DNA of 47,338 nt. Source: Pectobacterium fontis. Its GTDB lineage: Bacteria > Pseudomonadota > Gammaproteobacteria > Enterobacterales > Enterobacteriaceae. The notes below the pieces were generated by a model. That model searched no databases and was not told the DNA's origin. It saw only the letters and a list, made by a program, of their open reading frames with translations. How positions within the stretch are numbered: position 1 is the first letter of the stretch; every line of letters starts with the position of its first letter. Positions 1-8,885 of this stretch are shown here, in pieces. The stretch is from NCBI RefSeq assembly GCF_000803215.1, contig NZ_JSXC01000064.1:1-47338 (forward strand), written 5' to 3'. The position numbers were made by a program, and so were the translations under genes.

Positions 1-591
1 CCGCCAGTGGCGGGTCAGCAGCGTATTGAGTTGCCGGGCAATATCACGGATGCATTGTCGCAACAGCAAGGGCCTGTGAGTGAGTTCTCTCAAGGGGCGA
101 CAGGAAACTCGACGTTGCCGACTGCGCCTGCGACGGTGGCGGCAACGGGAAAAACGCCTGCGACTTCATCAGCGAAAAATACGCATAATACGACGCCTGC
201 TCATGCGGGTAACAACGCGAAGCCTGCTGCGAATAGCACGCAGAAAACGCCAGTCGTCGGCAACAAGCCTGCGACTAACACCAAGGTTGCTCCTGCGGCT
301 GCCGGACAGAACGTTTCCGTACAGAATGCGCCAGCGAGTCACTTTACGCTGCAACTGAGCAGTGCTTCACGCGCCGACACGCTGAAAGCTTACGCGAAAC
401 AGAACAATCTCACCCATGCGTGGGTGTATGAAACCAAACGAGACGGAAAATCCTGGTATGTGTTAGTGACCGGGGTCTATGCTTCTTCTGCGGAGGCGAA
501 ACAGGCAATTGCTGGATTGCCCGCAGAAGTCCAAGCGAAAAAACCATGGGTTAAGCCGATCCGTCAGGTGAAGCAGGACTTGAATAAGTAA
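1..591 (+). CDS. damX: DamX, C-terminal part (cell-division SPOR protein), truncated by window edge
   Basis: The reading frame is open from the first base, so the true start lies upstream and only the last ~196 codons are present. The visible N-terminal half is a low-complexity linker rich in Ala, Thr, Pro and Asn. The last ~75 residues form a SPOR-like domain (from FTLQLSSAS to PWVKPIRQVKQDL). SPOR domains bind denuded septal peptidoglycan, and DamX is an inner-membrane division protein with a cytoplasmic N-terminus and a periplasmic SPOR domain. The identity rests on this architecture plus position directly upstream of dam, the conserved enterobacterial order. The membrane segment is not in the window. 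Confidence 0.88.
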   Translation, partial: PPVAGQQRIELPGNITDALSQQQGPVSEFSQGATGNSTLPTAPATVAATGKTPATSSAKNTHNTTPAHAGNNAKPAANSTQKTPVVGNKPATNTKVAPAAAGQNVSVQNAPASHFTLQLSSASRADTLKAYAKQNNLTHAWVYETKRDGKSWYVLVTGVYASSAEAKQAIAGLPAEVQAKKPWVKPIRQVKQDLNK

Positions 592-670
592 CACCAATTT
601 TAGCCCTGATGTGCTGTCTGACACAGAGTACAATCCGCGGCTCTGAAACGTATGAGTAACTAACGACGGC

Positions 671-1483
671 ATGAAGAAGAACCGCGCTTTTTTAAAATGG
701 GCTGGTGGTAAATATCCGCTGGTAGAAGAAATTCGTCGCTATTTACCCGCAGGAGACTGTCTTATCGAGCCATTTGTCGGCGCGGGTTCCGTGTTTCTGA
801 ATACGGAATACGAACGCTACATACTGGCTGATATTAATAGCGACCTGATTAACCTGTACAATATCGTCAAATCGAATGCCGATGAGTTTGTTCTCGATGC
901 CCGTAAACTTTTTACGGAAGAGGTGAATACGTCTGAGGCGTTTTATCTGTTGCGTGACGAGTTTAACCTTTGCGGCGATGCCTATCGGCGGGCGCTGCTG
1001 TTTCTCTATTTGAATCGCCACTGTTATAACGGCCTGTGCCGCTACAACATGCGCGGTGAATTCAATGTACCTTTTGGGCGCTATAAGAAGCCCTATTTCC
1101 CTGAAGAAGAGATTCGCTGGTTCGCCTTTAAAGCGCAGAATGCCACCTTCGTCTGTGAACATTATCAGGACACGCTGGAAAAAGCAGAGAAGGGGGCGGT
1201 TATTTATTGCGATCCGCCTTATGCGCCGCTATCTGCTACCGCGAATTTTACGGCCTATCACACGAATAATTTCAGCCATGCTGACCAGCAAAGTTTGGCG
1301 CAATTGGCGCACCGTTTGTCCGTAGAAAGCCAGATCCCCGTGCTGATTTCCAATCATGACACCTTGCTGACTCGTGAATGGTATCAGGAAGCGGTGCTTT
1401 ATGTGGTTAAAGCGCGCAGAACGATTAGCCGTAATATTTTAGGGCGTAGTAAAGTAAACGAGTTATTAGCCCTCTATCGGTGA
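671..1483 (+). CDS. dam: DNA adenine methyltransferase (GATC)
   Basis: Dam transfers a methyl group from S-adenosylmethionine to N6 of adenine in GATC, marking the old strand for mismatch repair and timing replication initiation. The 270-residue product has the usual length. The SAM-binding motif FVGAGS is at about residues 35-40 and the catalytic DPPY motif at 181-184. The N-terminus (KKNRAFLKWAGGK) is the typical family start. It lies 79 bp after damX and upstream of rpe, the standard enterobacterial order. The ribosome binding site before the ATG is weak, in keeping with a protein needed in low amounts. Confidence 0.97.
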   Translation: MKKNRAFLKWAGGKYPLVEEIRRYLPAGDCLIEPFVGAGSVFLNTEYERYILADINSDLINLYNIVKSNADEFVLDARKLFTEEVNTSEAFYLLRDEFNLCGDAYRRALLFLYLNRHCYNGLCRYNMRGEFNVPFGRYKKPYFPEEEIRWFAFKAQNATFVCEHYQDTLEKAEKGAVIYCDPPYAPLSATANFTAYHTNNFSHADQQSLAQLAHRLSVESQIPVLISNHDTLLTREWYQEAVLYVVKARRTISRNILGRSKVNELLALYR

Positions 1484-1514
1484 ATCCGTGTGGGGCAAAC
1501 AGAGCGCGGTGAAT

Positions 1515-1547
1515 CGGCTAATGTCGTCTGAGTGGCGTCATTAGCCG
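1515..1547 (+). other. Intercistronic inverted repeat between dam and rpe
   Basis: CGGCTAATG (1515-1523) pairs perfectly with CATTAGCCG (1539-1547) around a 15-base loop. No T-run follows, so this is more likely an mRNA-processing or stability hairpin than an intrinsic terminator. dam and rpe are usually cotranscribed in enterobacteria. Confidence 0.45.
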
Positions 1548-1595
1548 GGAGGAGGTTACCCGCAGGCATTCAAACTTGATCGTTTGGAGAAATGA

Positions 1596-2273
1596 ATGAA
1601 ACCGTTTTTAATCGCACCGTCCATTTTGTCGGCTGATTTTGCCCGTCTTGGTGAAGATACGGCTAACGTATTGGCTGCCGGGGCGGATGTGGTCCATTTT
1701 GATGTCATGGATAACCACTATGTGCCAAATTTGACGATTGGCCCGTTGGTACTGAAATCCCTGCGCGATTACGGTATTACCGCACCCATTGACGTTCATC
1801 TGATGGTGAAACCGGTCGATCGTATCATTCCCGATTTCGCCAATGCGGGGGCCAGTTTCATCACCTTCCATCCTGAAGCCACGGATCATCTCGATCGTTC
1901 ACTGCAACTGATCAAAGATCATGGCTGCAAAGCGGGTCTGGTGTTTAACCCTGCGACGCCGCTAAGTTACCTCGATTACGTCATGGATAAGCTGGATATC
2001 ATTTTGCTGATGTCGGTGAATCCTGGGTTTGGCGGCCAGTCTTTTATTCCCAGTACGCTGGATAAGCTGCGTCAGGTTCGCCGTTTGATCGACGACAGCG
2101 GTTACGACATTCGGCTGGAAGTTGATGGTGGCGTGAAAGTGGAGAATATCGGTGCGATTGCAGAAGCAGGTGCCGATATGTTTGTGGCGGGTTCGGCTAT
2201 TTTTGGTCACCCAGATTACCGTACCGTCATTGATCAAATGCGTAATGAAATATCAAGGACGACACATGATTGA
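1596..2273 (+). CDS. rpe: Ribulose-phosphate 3-epimerase
   Basis: Rpe interconverts D-ribulose 5-phosphate and D-xylulose 5-phosphate in the pentose phosphate pathway. The 225-residue product is a TIM barrel of normal family length. It starts with the typical [12 protein letters not shown] strand, carries the metal-site segments [14 protein letters not shown] and DVHLMV, and the phosphate-binding loops NPGFGGQSF and VDGGV. A clear Shine-Dalgarno (TGGAGA) precedes the ATG. The stop overlaps the gph start by 8 bp, which suggests translational coupling. Confidence 0.97.
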   Translation: MKPFLIAPSILSADFARLGEDTANVLAAGADVVHFDVMDNHYVPNLTIGPLVLKSLRDYGITAPIDVHLMVKPVDRIIPDFANAGASFITFHPEATDHLDRSLQLIKDHGCKAGLVFNPATPLSYLDYVMDKLDIILLMSVNPGFGGQSFIPSTLDKLRQVRRLIDDSGYDIRLEVDGGVKVENIGAIAEAGADMFVAGSAIFGHPDYRTVIDQMRNEISRTTHD

Positions 2274-2970
2274 CTTAAGCACAATTCGCGGCTTGGCTTT
2301 TGATTTGGACGGCACGTTGGTTCACAGTGTTCCGGGTCTGGCGGCGGCGATTGATCGGGCGTTGGTAGCGGAGTCATTACCTGCTGCGGGTGAAGCCAAT
2401 GTCGCTACCTGGATTGGTAACGGTGCGGATGTCATGGTGGAACGTGCGCTGCGCTGGGCTGGCGTGGAGCCAACGGCCGCACGTTTGCAGGAAACCCGCG
2501 CACGGTTTGATCACTATTATGCGCAAACGGTAGATAGCGGGAGCACGCTGTTTCCACAGGTCAAAGAGACGCTGGCACAACTGGCACAGCAAGGGGTTCC
2601 GATGGCGGTGGTGACCAATAAACCCTCGCCGTTTGTTGCGCCGTTGCTGGCTGGATTAGGGATCGCTGACTATTTCTCGCTGATCATCGGTGGCGATGAC
2701 GTCATTGTGAAAAAGCCTCACCCCGCGCCGCTCTATCTGGTGCTCGGTAAGCTGGGGCTGCGTGCCAGCGAACTGTTGTTCGTCGGCGATTCCCGCAATG
2801 ATATTCAGGCGGCACGGGCGGCGGATTGTCGTAGTGTCGGTATGACGTATGGTTATAACTATGGTGAAGCGATCGCGCTGAGTCAGCCGGACGTTGTTCT
2901 GGATCGTTTTGCCGATATTTTGCCCCTGATCGGGCATTCTTCTTCACACAATCAGGAACCCTTAGTATGA
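2266..2970 (+). CDS. gph: Phosphoglycolate phosphatase (HAD family)
   Basis: Gph dephosphorylates 2-phosphoglycolate, a by-product of repair of 3'-phosphoglycolate DNA ends. The start is placed at the ATG at 2266 ([17 protein letters not shown]). An in-frame upstream extension would lie wholly inside rpe, and AAGGAC sits just before the chosen ATG. HAD motif I DLDGT has the nucleophile at Asp13. Motif II is the VTNK segment and motif IV is [10 protein letters not shown]. The 234-residue length is normal. It overlaps rpe at its start and trpS at its end (ATGA, 4 bp), so the three genes form one operon. Confidence 0.95.
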   Translation: MIDLSTIRGLAFDLDGTLVHSVPGLAAAIDRALVAESLPAAGEANVATWIGNGADVMVERALRWAGVEPTAARLQETRARFDHYYAQTVDSGSTLFPQVKETLAQLAQQGVPMAVVTNKPSPFVAPLLAGLGIADYFSLIIGGDDVIVKKPHPAPLYLVLGKLGLRASELLFVGDSRNDIQAARAADCRSVGMTYGYNYGEAIALSQPDVVLDRFADILPLIGHSSSHNQEPLV

Positions 2971-3971
2971 GCAAGCCCATTGTATTTAGCGGTGCGCAGC
3001 CGTCTGGTGAATTGACCATTGGTAACTACATGGGGGCGTTACGTCAGTGGGTCAACATGCAGGACGACTACGATTGCATCTATTGCATCGTGGATTTGCA
3101 TGCCATCACGGTACGTCAGGATCCGCAGGCGCTGAGAAAAGCGACGCTGGATACGCTGGCGCTTTATCTGGCCTGTGGCATCGATCCGAAAAAGAGCACC
3201 ATTTTTGTTCAGTCCCATGTGCCTGAGCATAGTCAACTGAGCTGGATACTGAACTGCTATGCCTATTTCGGCGAACTGAGCCGCATGACGCAGTTCAAGG
3301 ATAAATCCGCACGTTATGAAGAGAACATCAACGCGGGTCTGTTCGATTATCCGGTGCTGATGGCGGCGGATATCCTGCTGTATCAAACGAATCAGGTGCC
3401 GGTGGGCGAAGATCAGAAGCAACATCTGGAACTGAGCCGTGATATTGGTCAGCGCTTTAACAGCCTGTATGGCGACATTTTCAAAGTGCCTGAGCCGTTC
3501 ATTCCTAAATCGGGCGCGCGCGTGATGTCACTGCTGGAGCCGACCAAGAAAATGTCCAAGTCTGACGATAACCGCAACAACGTTATCGGGCTGCTGGAAG
3601 ATCCGAAAGCGGTGGTGAAAAAGATCAAGCGCGCGGTAACCGATTCCGACGAGCCGCCAGTCGTTCGCTACGACGTGGTGAATAAAGCCGGGGTATCGAA
3701 TCTGCTGGATATTCTGTCTGGCGTGACGGGAAAATCGATTCCTGAGTTGGAGCAAGCGTTTGACGGCCAGATGTATGGTCACCTGAAAGGCGCAGTAGCG
3801 GATGCCGTATCCGGTATGTTGTCTGAACTGCAAGAACGCTATCACCGTTTCCGTAACGATGAGGCTTTCCTGCAACAGGTGATGCGTGAAGGGGCTGAAA
3901 AAGCCAGCGCCCGTGCGCAGGAAACGCTGAAGAAAGTTTACGACGCCGTTGGCTTTGTTTCTCGTCCGTAA
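2967..3971 (+). CDS. trpS: Tryptophanyl-tRNA synthetase
   Basis: TrpS is a class I aminoacyl-tRNA synthetase that charges tRNA-Trp. The 334-residue product has the normal bacterial length. The HIGH-equivalent TIGN is at residues 17-20 and KMSKS at 195-199, so both ATP-binding signatures are intact. It is the last gene of the dam-rpe-gph-trpS block and overlaps gph by 4 bp. It is followed after ~120 bp by a strong hairpin. Confidence 0.98.
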   Translation: MSKPIVFSGAQPSGELTIGNYMGALRQWVNMQDDYDCIYCIVDLHAITVRQDPQALRKATLDTLALYLACGIDPKKSTIFVQSHVPEHSQLSWILNCYAYFGELSRMTQFKDKSARYEENINAGLFDYPVLMAADILLYQTNQVPVGEDQKQHLELSRDIGQRFNSLYGDIFKVPEPFIPKSGARVMSLLEPTKKMSKSDDNRNNVIGLLEDPKAVVKKIKRAVTDSDEPPVVRYDVVNKAGVSNLLDILSGVTGKSIPELEQAFDGQMYGHLKGAVADAVSGMLSELQERYHRFRNDEAFLQQVMREGAEKASARAQETLKKVYDAVGFVSRP

Positions 3972-4093
3972 GCCTTAATCGCGCCGCCCGTTACGGTCTT
4001 CATCATCGAAACAGTGATGTTGTGTAAGAGAAGATACGTTAAGAATGGCGAATTATTATGCTATTTGATAATGATGCGCACTGAAATCGGGCG

Positions 4094-4124
4094 TTCCCGC
4101 TATCCGGCAGGTGGATAGCGGGAA
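4094..4124. terminator. Strong hairpin between convergent trpS and cysG
   Basis: TTCCCGCTATCC (4094-4105) and GGATAGCGGGAA (4113-4124) form a perfect 12-bp stem with a 7-base loop between two convergent operons. There is no clear T-run on either side, so it is a candidate bidirectional terminator or 3'-end stabiliser rather than a textbook intrinsic terminator. Confidence 0.55.
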
Positions 4125-4145
4125 TCTAAGGGAAATGGCAGAGAT

Positions 4146-5525
4146 TTATGCTGTCTGGTCAGAGAACCAGTTCAATTTTTCCCGTAGGCCGACGACGTTG
4201 CCGATAATGATCAAACTCGGGCTGCTGGCCTGTTGCGCTAATTCACTCAGTTGGGAAAGCTGACCACTCAGGACACGCTGTTTGGTTGAGGTGCCGTTTT
4301 CGATAATGGCGACAGGCACGGTTTCCGGTAACTGCTGCTCGATGAGCTGATTTTGAATGTACTCGGCCTGCTGAAGCCCCATATAAAATACCAGCGTCTG
4401 CTTTTCTGCGGCGAGGCTGGACCAGTCCAGATCGGTATCGTGTTTAACGTGTCCGGTAATCAACCTGACGCCCTGTGAGTGATCGCGGTGGGTGAGCGGG
4501 ATACCGCTGTAGGCGGAGCAACCTGACGCGGCGGTAATTCCGGGTACGACAGAGAAAGGCACGCCCGCCTGCTGCAAATGTTCTAGCTCTTCAGCGCCAC
4601 GGCCAAAGATAAAGGGGTCACCGCCTTTGAGCCTGACAACACGATGGCCAGCCCGCGCTTTTTCTTCTAATAGCTGATTGATTTGATCCTGAGGAACGCT
4701 GTGATAACCCGATGTTTTGCCGACGAAGATACGCTCGGCGTCACGGCGTGACAGGTTGAGGATCTCTTTCGATACCAGCCGATCGTAAACGACGGTGTCG
4801 GCCTGCTGTAGATGCTGTAGACCTTTCAACGTCAGTAACCCTGCATCCCCCGGCCCTGCACCAACCAGCGTTACTTCACCCCGATCGTCCAGCGGAGCGG
4901 AGAACAGCAGTTCCGTCAGTTGTTGAACGCGCTGCGTGTCTTCACTTGCCAGCGCCTGCGCCAGCCGATCGTGTACGAAAAGTTTTTCCCAGAAGCGACG
5001 GCGTGCGCTCATCTTGCAGAAGCGCTGTTTTACCCGGCTGCGCAATTCGCCCGCGTAAGTTGCCAGCTTACCGAGGTTTTGCGGCAGAATACTTTCCAGC
5101 TTTTCCCGCAGTAACCGAGCCAAAACGGGTGCGGAACCGCCAGAGGATACCGCGACCATCAGCGGAGATCGGTCAATGATCGACGGCATAATGAAGCTGG
5201 CGCGTTCGGGGGAATCGACCACGTTACAGAAAATCCGGCGCGCGCTGGCACTGGCGTAAACATGATTGTTGACGACCTCATCGTCTGTGGCGGCAATCAC
5301 CAGCCACACCTCGTCCAGCAGCGCGGGATCGAAGGTGCCATGTACCAGCGTTAGTTGAGCATCTTGCTCCCACGCCTGAAATTGATCGTTAAAATCGAGC
5401 GCATTGACGGTAATCACTGCGCCAGCGTCCAATAACAGTCGGGCTTTGCGCTCGGCGATTTCACCGCCTCCTACCAACAGACAAGGTTTATCGTGTAGCT
5501 GACAGAATATTGGCAGGTAATCCAT
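4146..5525 (-). CDS. cysG: Siroheme synthase (fused precorrin-2 dehydrogenase/ferrochelatase and uroporphyrinogen III methyltransferase)
   Basis: CysG makes siroheme, the cofactor of the NirB nitrite reductase encoded just upstream and of sulfite reductase. The 459-residue protein has the two expected modules. An N-terminal Rossmann domain ([17 protein letters not shown] near residue 16) carries out NAD-dependent dehydrogenation and Fe insertion. A C-terminal SUMT methyltransferase begins near residue 215 with [18 protein letters not shown] and includes [13 protein letters not shown]. It lies 67 bp after nirD on the same strand, so cofactor synthesis is probably co-regulated with the reductase. 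nirC, often found between nirD and cysG, is absent. Confidence 0.97.
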   Translation of the reverse strand: MDYLPIFCQLHDKPCLLVGGGEIAERKARLLLDAGAVITVNALDFNDQFQAWEQDAQLTLVHGTFDPALLDEVWLVIAATDDEVVNNHVYASASARRIFCNVVDSPERASFIMPSIIDRSPLMVAVSSGGSAPVLARLLREKLESILPQNLGKLATYAGELRSRVKQRFCKMSARRRFWEKLFVHDRLAQALASEDTQRVQQLTELLFSAPLDDRGEVTLVGAGPGDAGLLTLKGLQHLQQADTVVYDRLVSKEILNLSRRDAERIFVGKTSGYHSVPQDQINQLLEEKARAGHRVVRLKGGDPFIFGRGAEELEHLQQAGVPFSVVPGITAASGCSAYSGIPLTHRDHSQGVRLITGHVKHDTDLDWSSLAAEKQTLVFYMGLQQAEYIQNQLIEQQLPETVPVAIIENGTSTKQRVLSGQLSQLSELAQQASSPSLIIIGNVVGLREKLNWFSDQTA

Positions 5526-5555
5526 GTAACGCCTCTTGAAAACTCAGATTGTGGA

Positions 5556-5594
5556 GTGTCCTGCGTGGTACACAGGACACAGCCCATGCGGGCT
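5556..5594 (-). other. Two adjacent hairpins between nirD and cysG
   Basis: GTGTCCTG (5556-5563) pairs with CAGGACAC (5573-5580). Immediately next to it AGCCC (5581-5585) pairs with GGGCT (5590-5594). They fall where nirC would sit in E. coli and could modulate how much transcript continues into cysG. No T-run is present. Confidence 0.4.
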
Positions 5595-5961
5595 AGGGTA
5601 ATGGTTGGCTATTATCAACCGCTACGTTACTGTCTGCGATAGATATTTGCACATTACCGTTGGTAACCTGAGTATCATAAGCGGCAACAGAATAGGCTTC
5701 ATCCTCCAGACAGAAACCATCATAAAGGCGGAAATGCTGCTTTTTCAATGGACTTGCGACCCAAAGCTCATCCTGATGTTCGGCCACTATCCCACGGCTT
5801 AATACGCTAGCCTGTGCAAACGGATCGATATTACTGATGGCGTAAACCTGTTCGTCGTTACGGGGGCGGAACACGGCGATCTGCTGCTGTGCAACCAGTG
5901 CGCAAACACCGGTGCCGGGCAGGATGTCGTCTAACTTACATACGGTCGTCCACTGGCTCAT
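5593..5961 (-). CDS. nirD: NADH-dependent nitrite reductase, small subunit
   Basis: NirD partners NirB in the cytoplasmic NADH-dependent reduction of nitrite to ammonium. The 122-residue product has a Rieske-like fold signature (WTTVCKLDDILPGTGVCALV..., then ...AISNIDPFAQASVL...). It lacks the paired Cys-x-His ligands that would hold a 2Fe-2S cluster, as is usual for NirD. Its start overlaps the end of nirB by 4 bp, indicating translational coupling. Confidence 0.93.
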   Translation of the reverse strand: MSQWTTVCKLDDILPGTGVCALVAQQQIAVFRPRNDEQVYAISNIDPFAQASVLSRGIVAEHQDELWVASPLKKQHFRLYDGFCLEDEAYSVAAYDTQVTNGNVQISIADSNVAVDNSQPLP

Positions 5962-8510
5962 ACGCTTTCCCCCTCTGGTTCAATCTGTTTCATCGGAATG
6001 CGTTCGGCAGGGCGCGCCGGACGGTGTTGCTGACGTTCCGCCACCATTTGCACGTTTGGATCACGTTCTGGGCTGTTAATGAAGTGGGCAAAGCGTTTCT
6101 GTGCTTCTGTGGATTCCAACGTCGCCTGCCATTCACAGATATAGCCCTCACGCAGCCGTGCGATATCGGCTTCAAGCTGATCGTTAATGCCCAGTTTGTC
6201 TTTCACAATCACATTGCGCAGATAGTTGATGCCGCCTTCAAGGTTATCCAGCCAAACGGACGTACGCTGGAGCTTATCGGCGGTGCGGATGTAGAACATC
6301 ATGAAACGGTCCAGATAGCGGATTACCGTTTCGCGATCTAAGTCGGCTGCCAGCAGGTCGGCGTGGCGTGGTTTCATCCCGCCGTTACCACATACATAGA
6401 GGTTCCAACCCTTTTCGGTAGCGATAATCCCCACGTCTTTACCCTGTGCTTCCGCACATTCCCGCGTACAGCCGGAGACGCCGAATTTCATTTTATGCGG
6501 GGTACGGATGCCCTTGTAGCGGTTTTCCAGCTCGACGCCAAAGCCGACGCTGTCGCCGACGCCAAAGCGACACCAGGTGCTGCCGACGCAGGTTTTTGCC
6601 ATACGCAGCGCCTTGGCGTAAGCATGACCCGTTTCAAACCCGGCTTCGATGAGCTGCGCCCACACATCAGGCAGGTCGTCTTTCTGTACGCCAAAGAGCG
6701 CCATGCGCTGAGAACCAGTCATTTTGGTATACAGGTTATATTGCTTCGCGATGCGGCCAATGGCGATCAAGCCATCCGGGGTGATTTCCCCGCCAGCGGA
6801 GCGCGGGATTACGGAGTAAGTGCCATCTTTTTGAATATTGCCGAGGAAATTATCGTTGGAATCTTGCAACGGCGTGTGTTGCGGTTTGAGTACATATTCA
6901 TTCCAGCAGGACGCCAGCAGGGATGCGACGGTGGGTTTACAGATTTCACAGCCGTAGCCTGAGCCGTGTTTCTCCAGCAGTTGATCGAACGTTTTGATCT
7001 TCTCGATTTGAATCAGGTGGTACAACTCCTGACGCGAATAGGCAAAGTGTTCGCACAGGTGATGGTTGACTTCAATCCCCTGCTTGCTGAGTTCCGCATT
7101 TAACACCTGCGTGAGCAGCGGAATACAACCGCCGCAGCCGGTGCCGGCCTTGGTGGTTTCCTTTAGCGCCGCAACGGTATGACAGCCGCCGTTAATCGCC
7201 TTGATAATGTCGCCTTTGGAGACATCAAAACAGGAGCAGATTTGCGCACTTTCCGGCAGCGCATCAACACCCAACGTTGGCTTCGCACTGCCAGCCGTCG
7301 CAGGAAGAATCAAGGCTTCAGGGGAGTCCGGCAGGGGGATTTTGTTCAGCATGAATTGCAGCAGGTTGCCGTAATCCCGCGTGTCGCCGACCAGCACGGC
7401 ACCGAGCAGCGTTTTATTATCGGCGCTGACGATCAGACGTTTGTAGGTTTCTTTGTTTTCATCCAGCCACATGTAGCTGCGAGAACCCGGCGTACGGCCG
7501 TGTGCGTCGCCAATCCCGCCGACATCCACGCCCATTAACTTGAGCTTGGCGCTCATGTCGGCGCCCTGAAAGCGGTTTTCATGCCCTAACAGGTGGTCGA
7601 CGGCAACCTGCGCCATTTTGTAGCCAGGCGCGACCAGACCAAACGGCCTGCCCTGCCAGGCGGCACATTCGCCGATGGCGTAGATATCCGGATCGGAGGT
7701 TTGGCACCAGTCGTTAATCGAGATACCACCGCGCGGGCCGATCTCCAGCGCACACTGGCGTGCCAGCTTGTCCTGTGCGCGAATACCAGTAGAGAACACG
7801 ATAAAGTCGACTTCCAGCGTGCTGCCGTCGGCAAACACCATCGTCTTGCGATTTTCTAAACCGGAATGCTGAATAGCCTGCGTGTTCTTACTGGTATGCA
7901 CGCGCACACCCATGTTTTCAATCTTGCGCTGTAGCAGGGTGCCGCCCTGCGCATCCAACTGTTCCGCCATCAGCACCGGGGCGAACTCAATGACGTGCGT
8001 TTCTACGCCAAGCTGCTTTAACGCACCCGCCGCTTCCAGCCCTAACAGCCCGCCGCCGATGACCGCGCCACGCTTGCTGCGGCGGGCGCAATTTTCGATA
8101 GCATTCAGATCTTCAATGGTGCGGTAGACAAAACAGTCTTGCCCGTTTGAGCCTTTGATTGCAGGGATCCAAGGGTAGGATCCGGTTGCCATGATGAGCT
8201 TGTCGTAATACACGGTACGACCGGAATTGGAGTGGATGGCTTTTTCGCTGCGGTTGATGGTGATAGCGCGTTCACCTAGCAGCACGTTAACGCCATTTTT
8301 TTCGTAATAGCCTTCGCGTACTAAGGAAAGCTCTTCTACGGTGTGGTGAGCGAAGTAGGAAGAAAGATGTACACGGTCATAGGCGACACGGGGTTCTTCA
8401 CAAAAAACGGTAATCTCGTAGGTGGATGTCGGGGCCTTATCCAGCAACTCTTCGATAAAACGGTGGCCAACCATCCCGTTACCGATAATAGCGAGTCTGA
8501 CTTTGCTCAT
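5958..8510 (-). CDS. nirB: NADH-dependent nitrite reductase, large subunit
   Basis: NirB reduces nitrite to ammonium with NADH, using FAD, iron-sulfur clusters and siroheme. The 850-residue product has an N-terminal FAD/NADH oxidoreductase part (IGNGMVGHRF near residue 9; AVIGGGLLGLEAAGAL near 148). This is followed by BFD-like 2Fe-2S segments (CSCFDVSKGDI, then TGCGGCIPL). The C-terminal nitrite/sulfite reductase ferredoxin-like and siroheme/4Fe-4S part contains CTRECAEAQGKD and VCGNGG. Length and domain order are normal. It is the first gene of nirBD-cysG, downstream of an FNR and NarL/NarP-type promoter. Confidence 0.97.
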   Translation of the reverse strand: MSKVRLAIIGNGMVGHRFIEELLDKAPTSTYEITVFCEEPRVAYDRVHLSSYFAHHTVEELSLVREGYYEKNGVNVLLGERAITINRSEKAIHSNSGRTVYYDKLIMATGSYPWIPAIKGSNGQDCFVYRTIEDLNAIENCARRSKRGAVIGGGLLGLEAAGALKQLGVETHVIEFAPVLMAEQLDAQGGTLLQRKIENMGVRVHTSKNTQAIQHSGLENRKTMVFADGSTLEVDFIVFSTGIRAQDKLARQCALEIGPRGGISINDWCQTSDPDIYAIGECAAWQGRPFGLVAPGYKMAQVAVDHLLGHENRFQGADMSAKLKLMGVDVGGIGDAHGRTPGSRSYMWLDENKETYKRLIVSADNKTLLGAVLVGDTRDYGNLLQFMLNKIPLPDSPEALILPATAGSAKPTLGVDALPESAQICSCFDVSKGDIIKAINGGCHTVAALKETTKAGTGCGGCIPLLTQVLNAELSKQGIEVNHHLCEHFAYSRQELYHLIQIEKIKTFDQLLEKHGSGYGCEICKPTVASLLASCWNEYVLKPQHTPLQDSNDNFLGNIQKDGTYSVIPRSAGGEITPDGLIAIGRIAKQYNLYTKMTGSQRMALFGVQKDDLPDVWAQLIEAGFETGHAYAKALRMAKTCVGSTWCRFGVGDSVGFGVELENRYKGIRTPHKMKFGVSGCTRECAEAQGKDVGIIATEKGWNLYVCGNGGMKPRHADLLAADLDRETVIRYLDRFMMFYIRTADKLQRTSVWLDNLEGGINYLRNVIVKDKLGINDQLEADIARLREGYICEWQATLESTEAQKRFAHFINSPERDPNVQMVAERQQHRPARPAERIPMKQIEPEGESV

Positions 8511-8540
8511 TTTTGCCTCAAAATTGCTTCTTCTGAGGTT

Positions 8541-8546
8541 ACCTTA
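8541..8546 (-). promoter_or_regulatory. Candidate -10 element of the nirB promoter
   Basis: Read on the minus strand this is TAAGGT. Its distance from the FNR site is what is expected if that site is centred near -41.5. The placement is inferred from this geometry. Confidence 0.5.
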
Positions 8547-8567
8547 GCGTTCCACCGAGGGCGCTTA

Positions 8568-8581
8568 TTGATGTACATCAA
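8568..8581 (-). promoter_or_regulatory. FNR binding site upstream of nirB
   Basis: TTGATGTACATCAA is a perfect palindromic match to the FNR consensus TTGAT-N4-ATCAA. It is centred at 8574.5, 64 bp from the nirB start codon. It implies anaerobic activation of the nitrite reductase operon. Confidence 0.92.
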
Positions 8582-8594
8582 AGAGTTCTTTGCA

Positions 8595-8610
8595 TACTAC
8601 TTTATAGGTA
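8595..8610 (-). promoter_or_regulatory. NarL/NarP 7-2-7 site upstream of nirB
   Basis: TACTACT-TT-ATAGGTA is an inverted pair of NarL/NarP heptamers in the 7-2-7 arrangement. The half reading TACCTAT on the minus strand is a perfect TACYYMT match and the other has one mismatch. Its centre (8602.5) is exactly 28 bp upstream of the FNR centre. That matches the -69.5/-41.5 architecture known for E. coli nirB, so nitrate/nitrite induction is likely. Confidence 0.82.
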
Positions 8611-8885
8611 TGTTGATGATTTTACTTATTTTTTATTAAGTCATGGTTTTTATTGGGGTTTTAGTCTCTGGCAAAAATGAGACCTATAGCACGCTTTTGG
8701 TTAGATTGCTGGTACTGCTGTGATCATACCTCTGCGCTGGCCTATTAGAGACGGCGTGAATATCCGGTATCAGTATTCCTGATACCGGAATAAAAACTCA
8801 CGAATAGTTATTCCGCATCCCTTATGAAAATATAAATACACAATGTCTACGATGTATTTCTGAATATAAAATGAAGGTGGCTGAC
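8611..8885. other. Intergenic region between nirB and the EamA transporter
   Basis: No gene is seen here. The only strong structure is a perfect 11-bp inverted repeat with a 5-base loop, TCCGGTATCAG (8763-8773) and CTGATACCGGA (8779-8789), about 97 bp before the transporter start. It has no T-run and could be an operator or a transcript-end hairpin. The promoter of the transporter must lie in this stretch but cannot be placed with confidence. Confidence 0.5.

Noticed and set aside
6363-6962. 199-codon plus-strand frame within nirB
   Set aside because: Lies wholly antisense to the well-supported nirB coding sequence; a coding-strand shadow.
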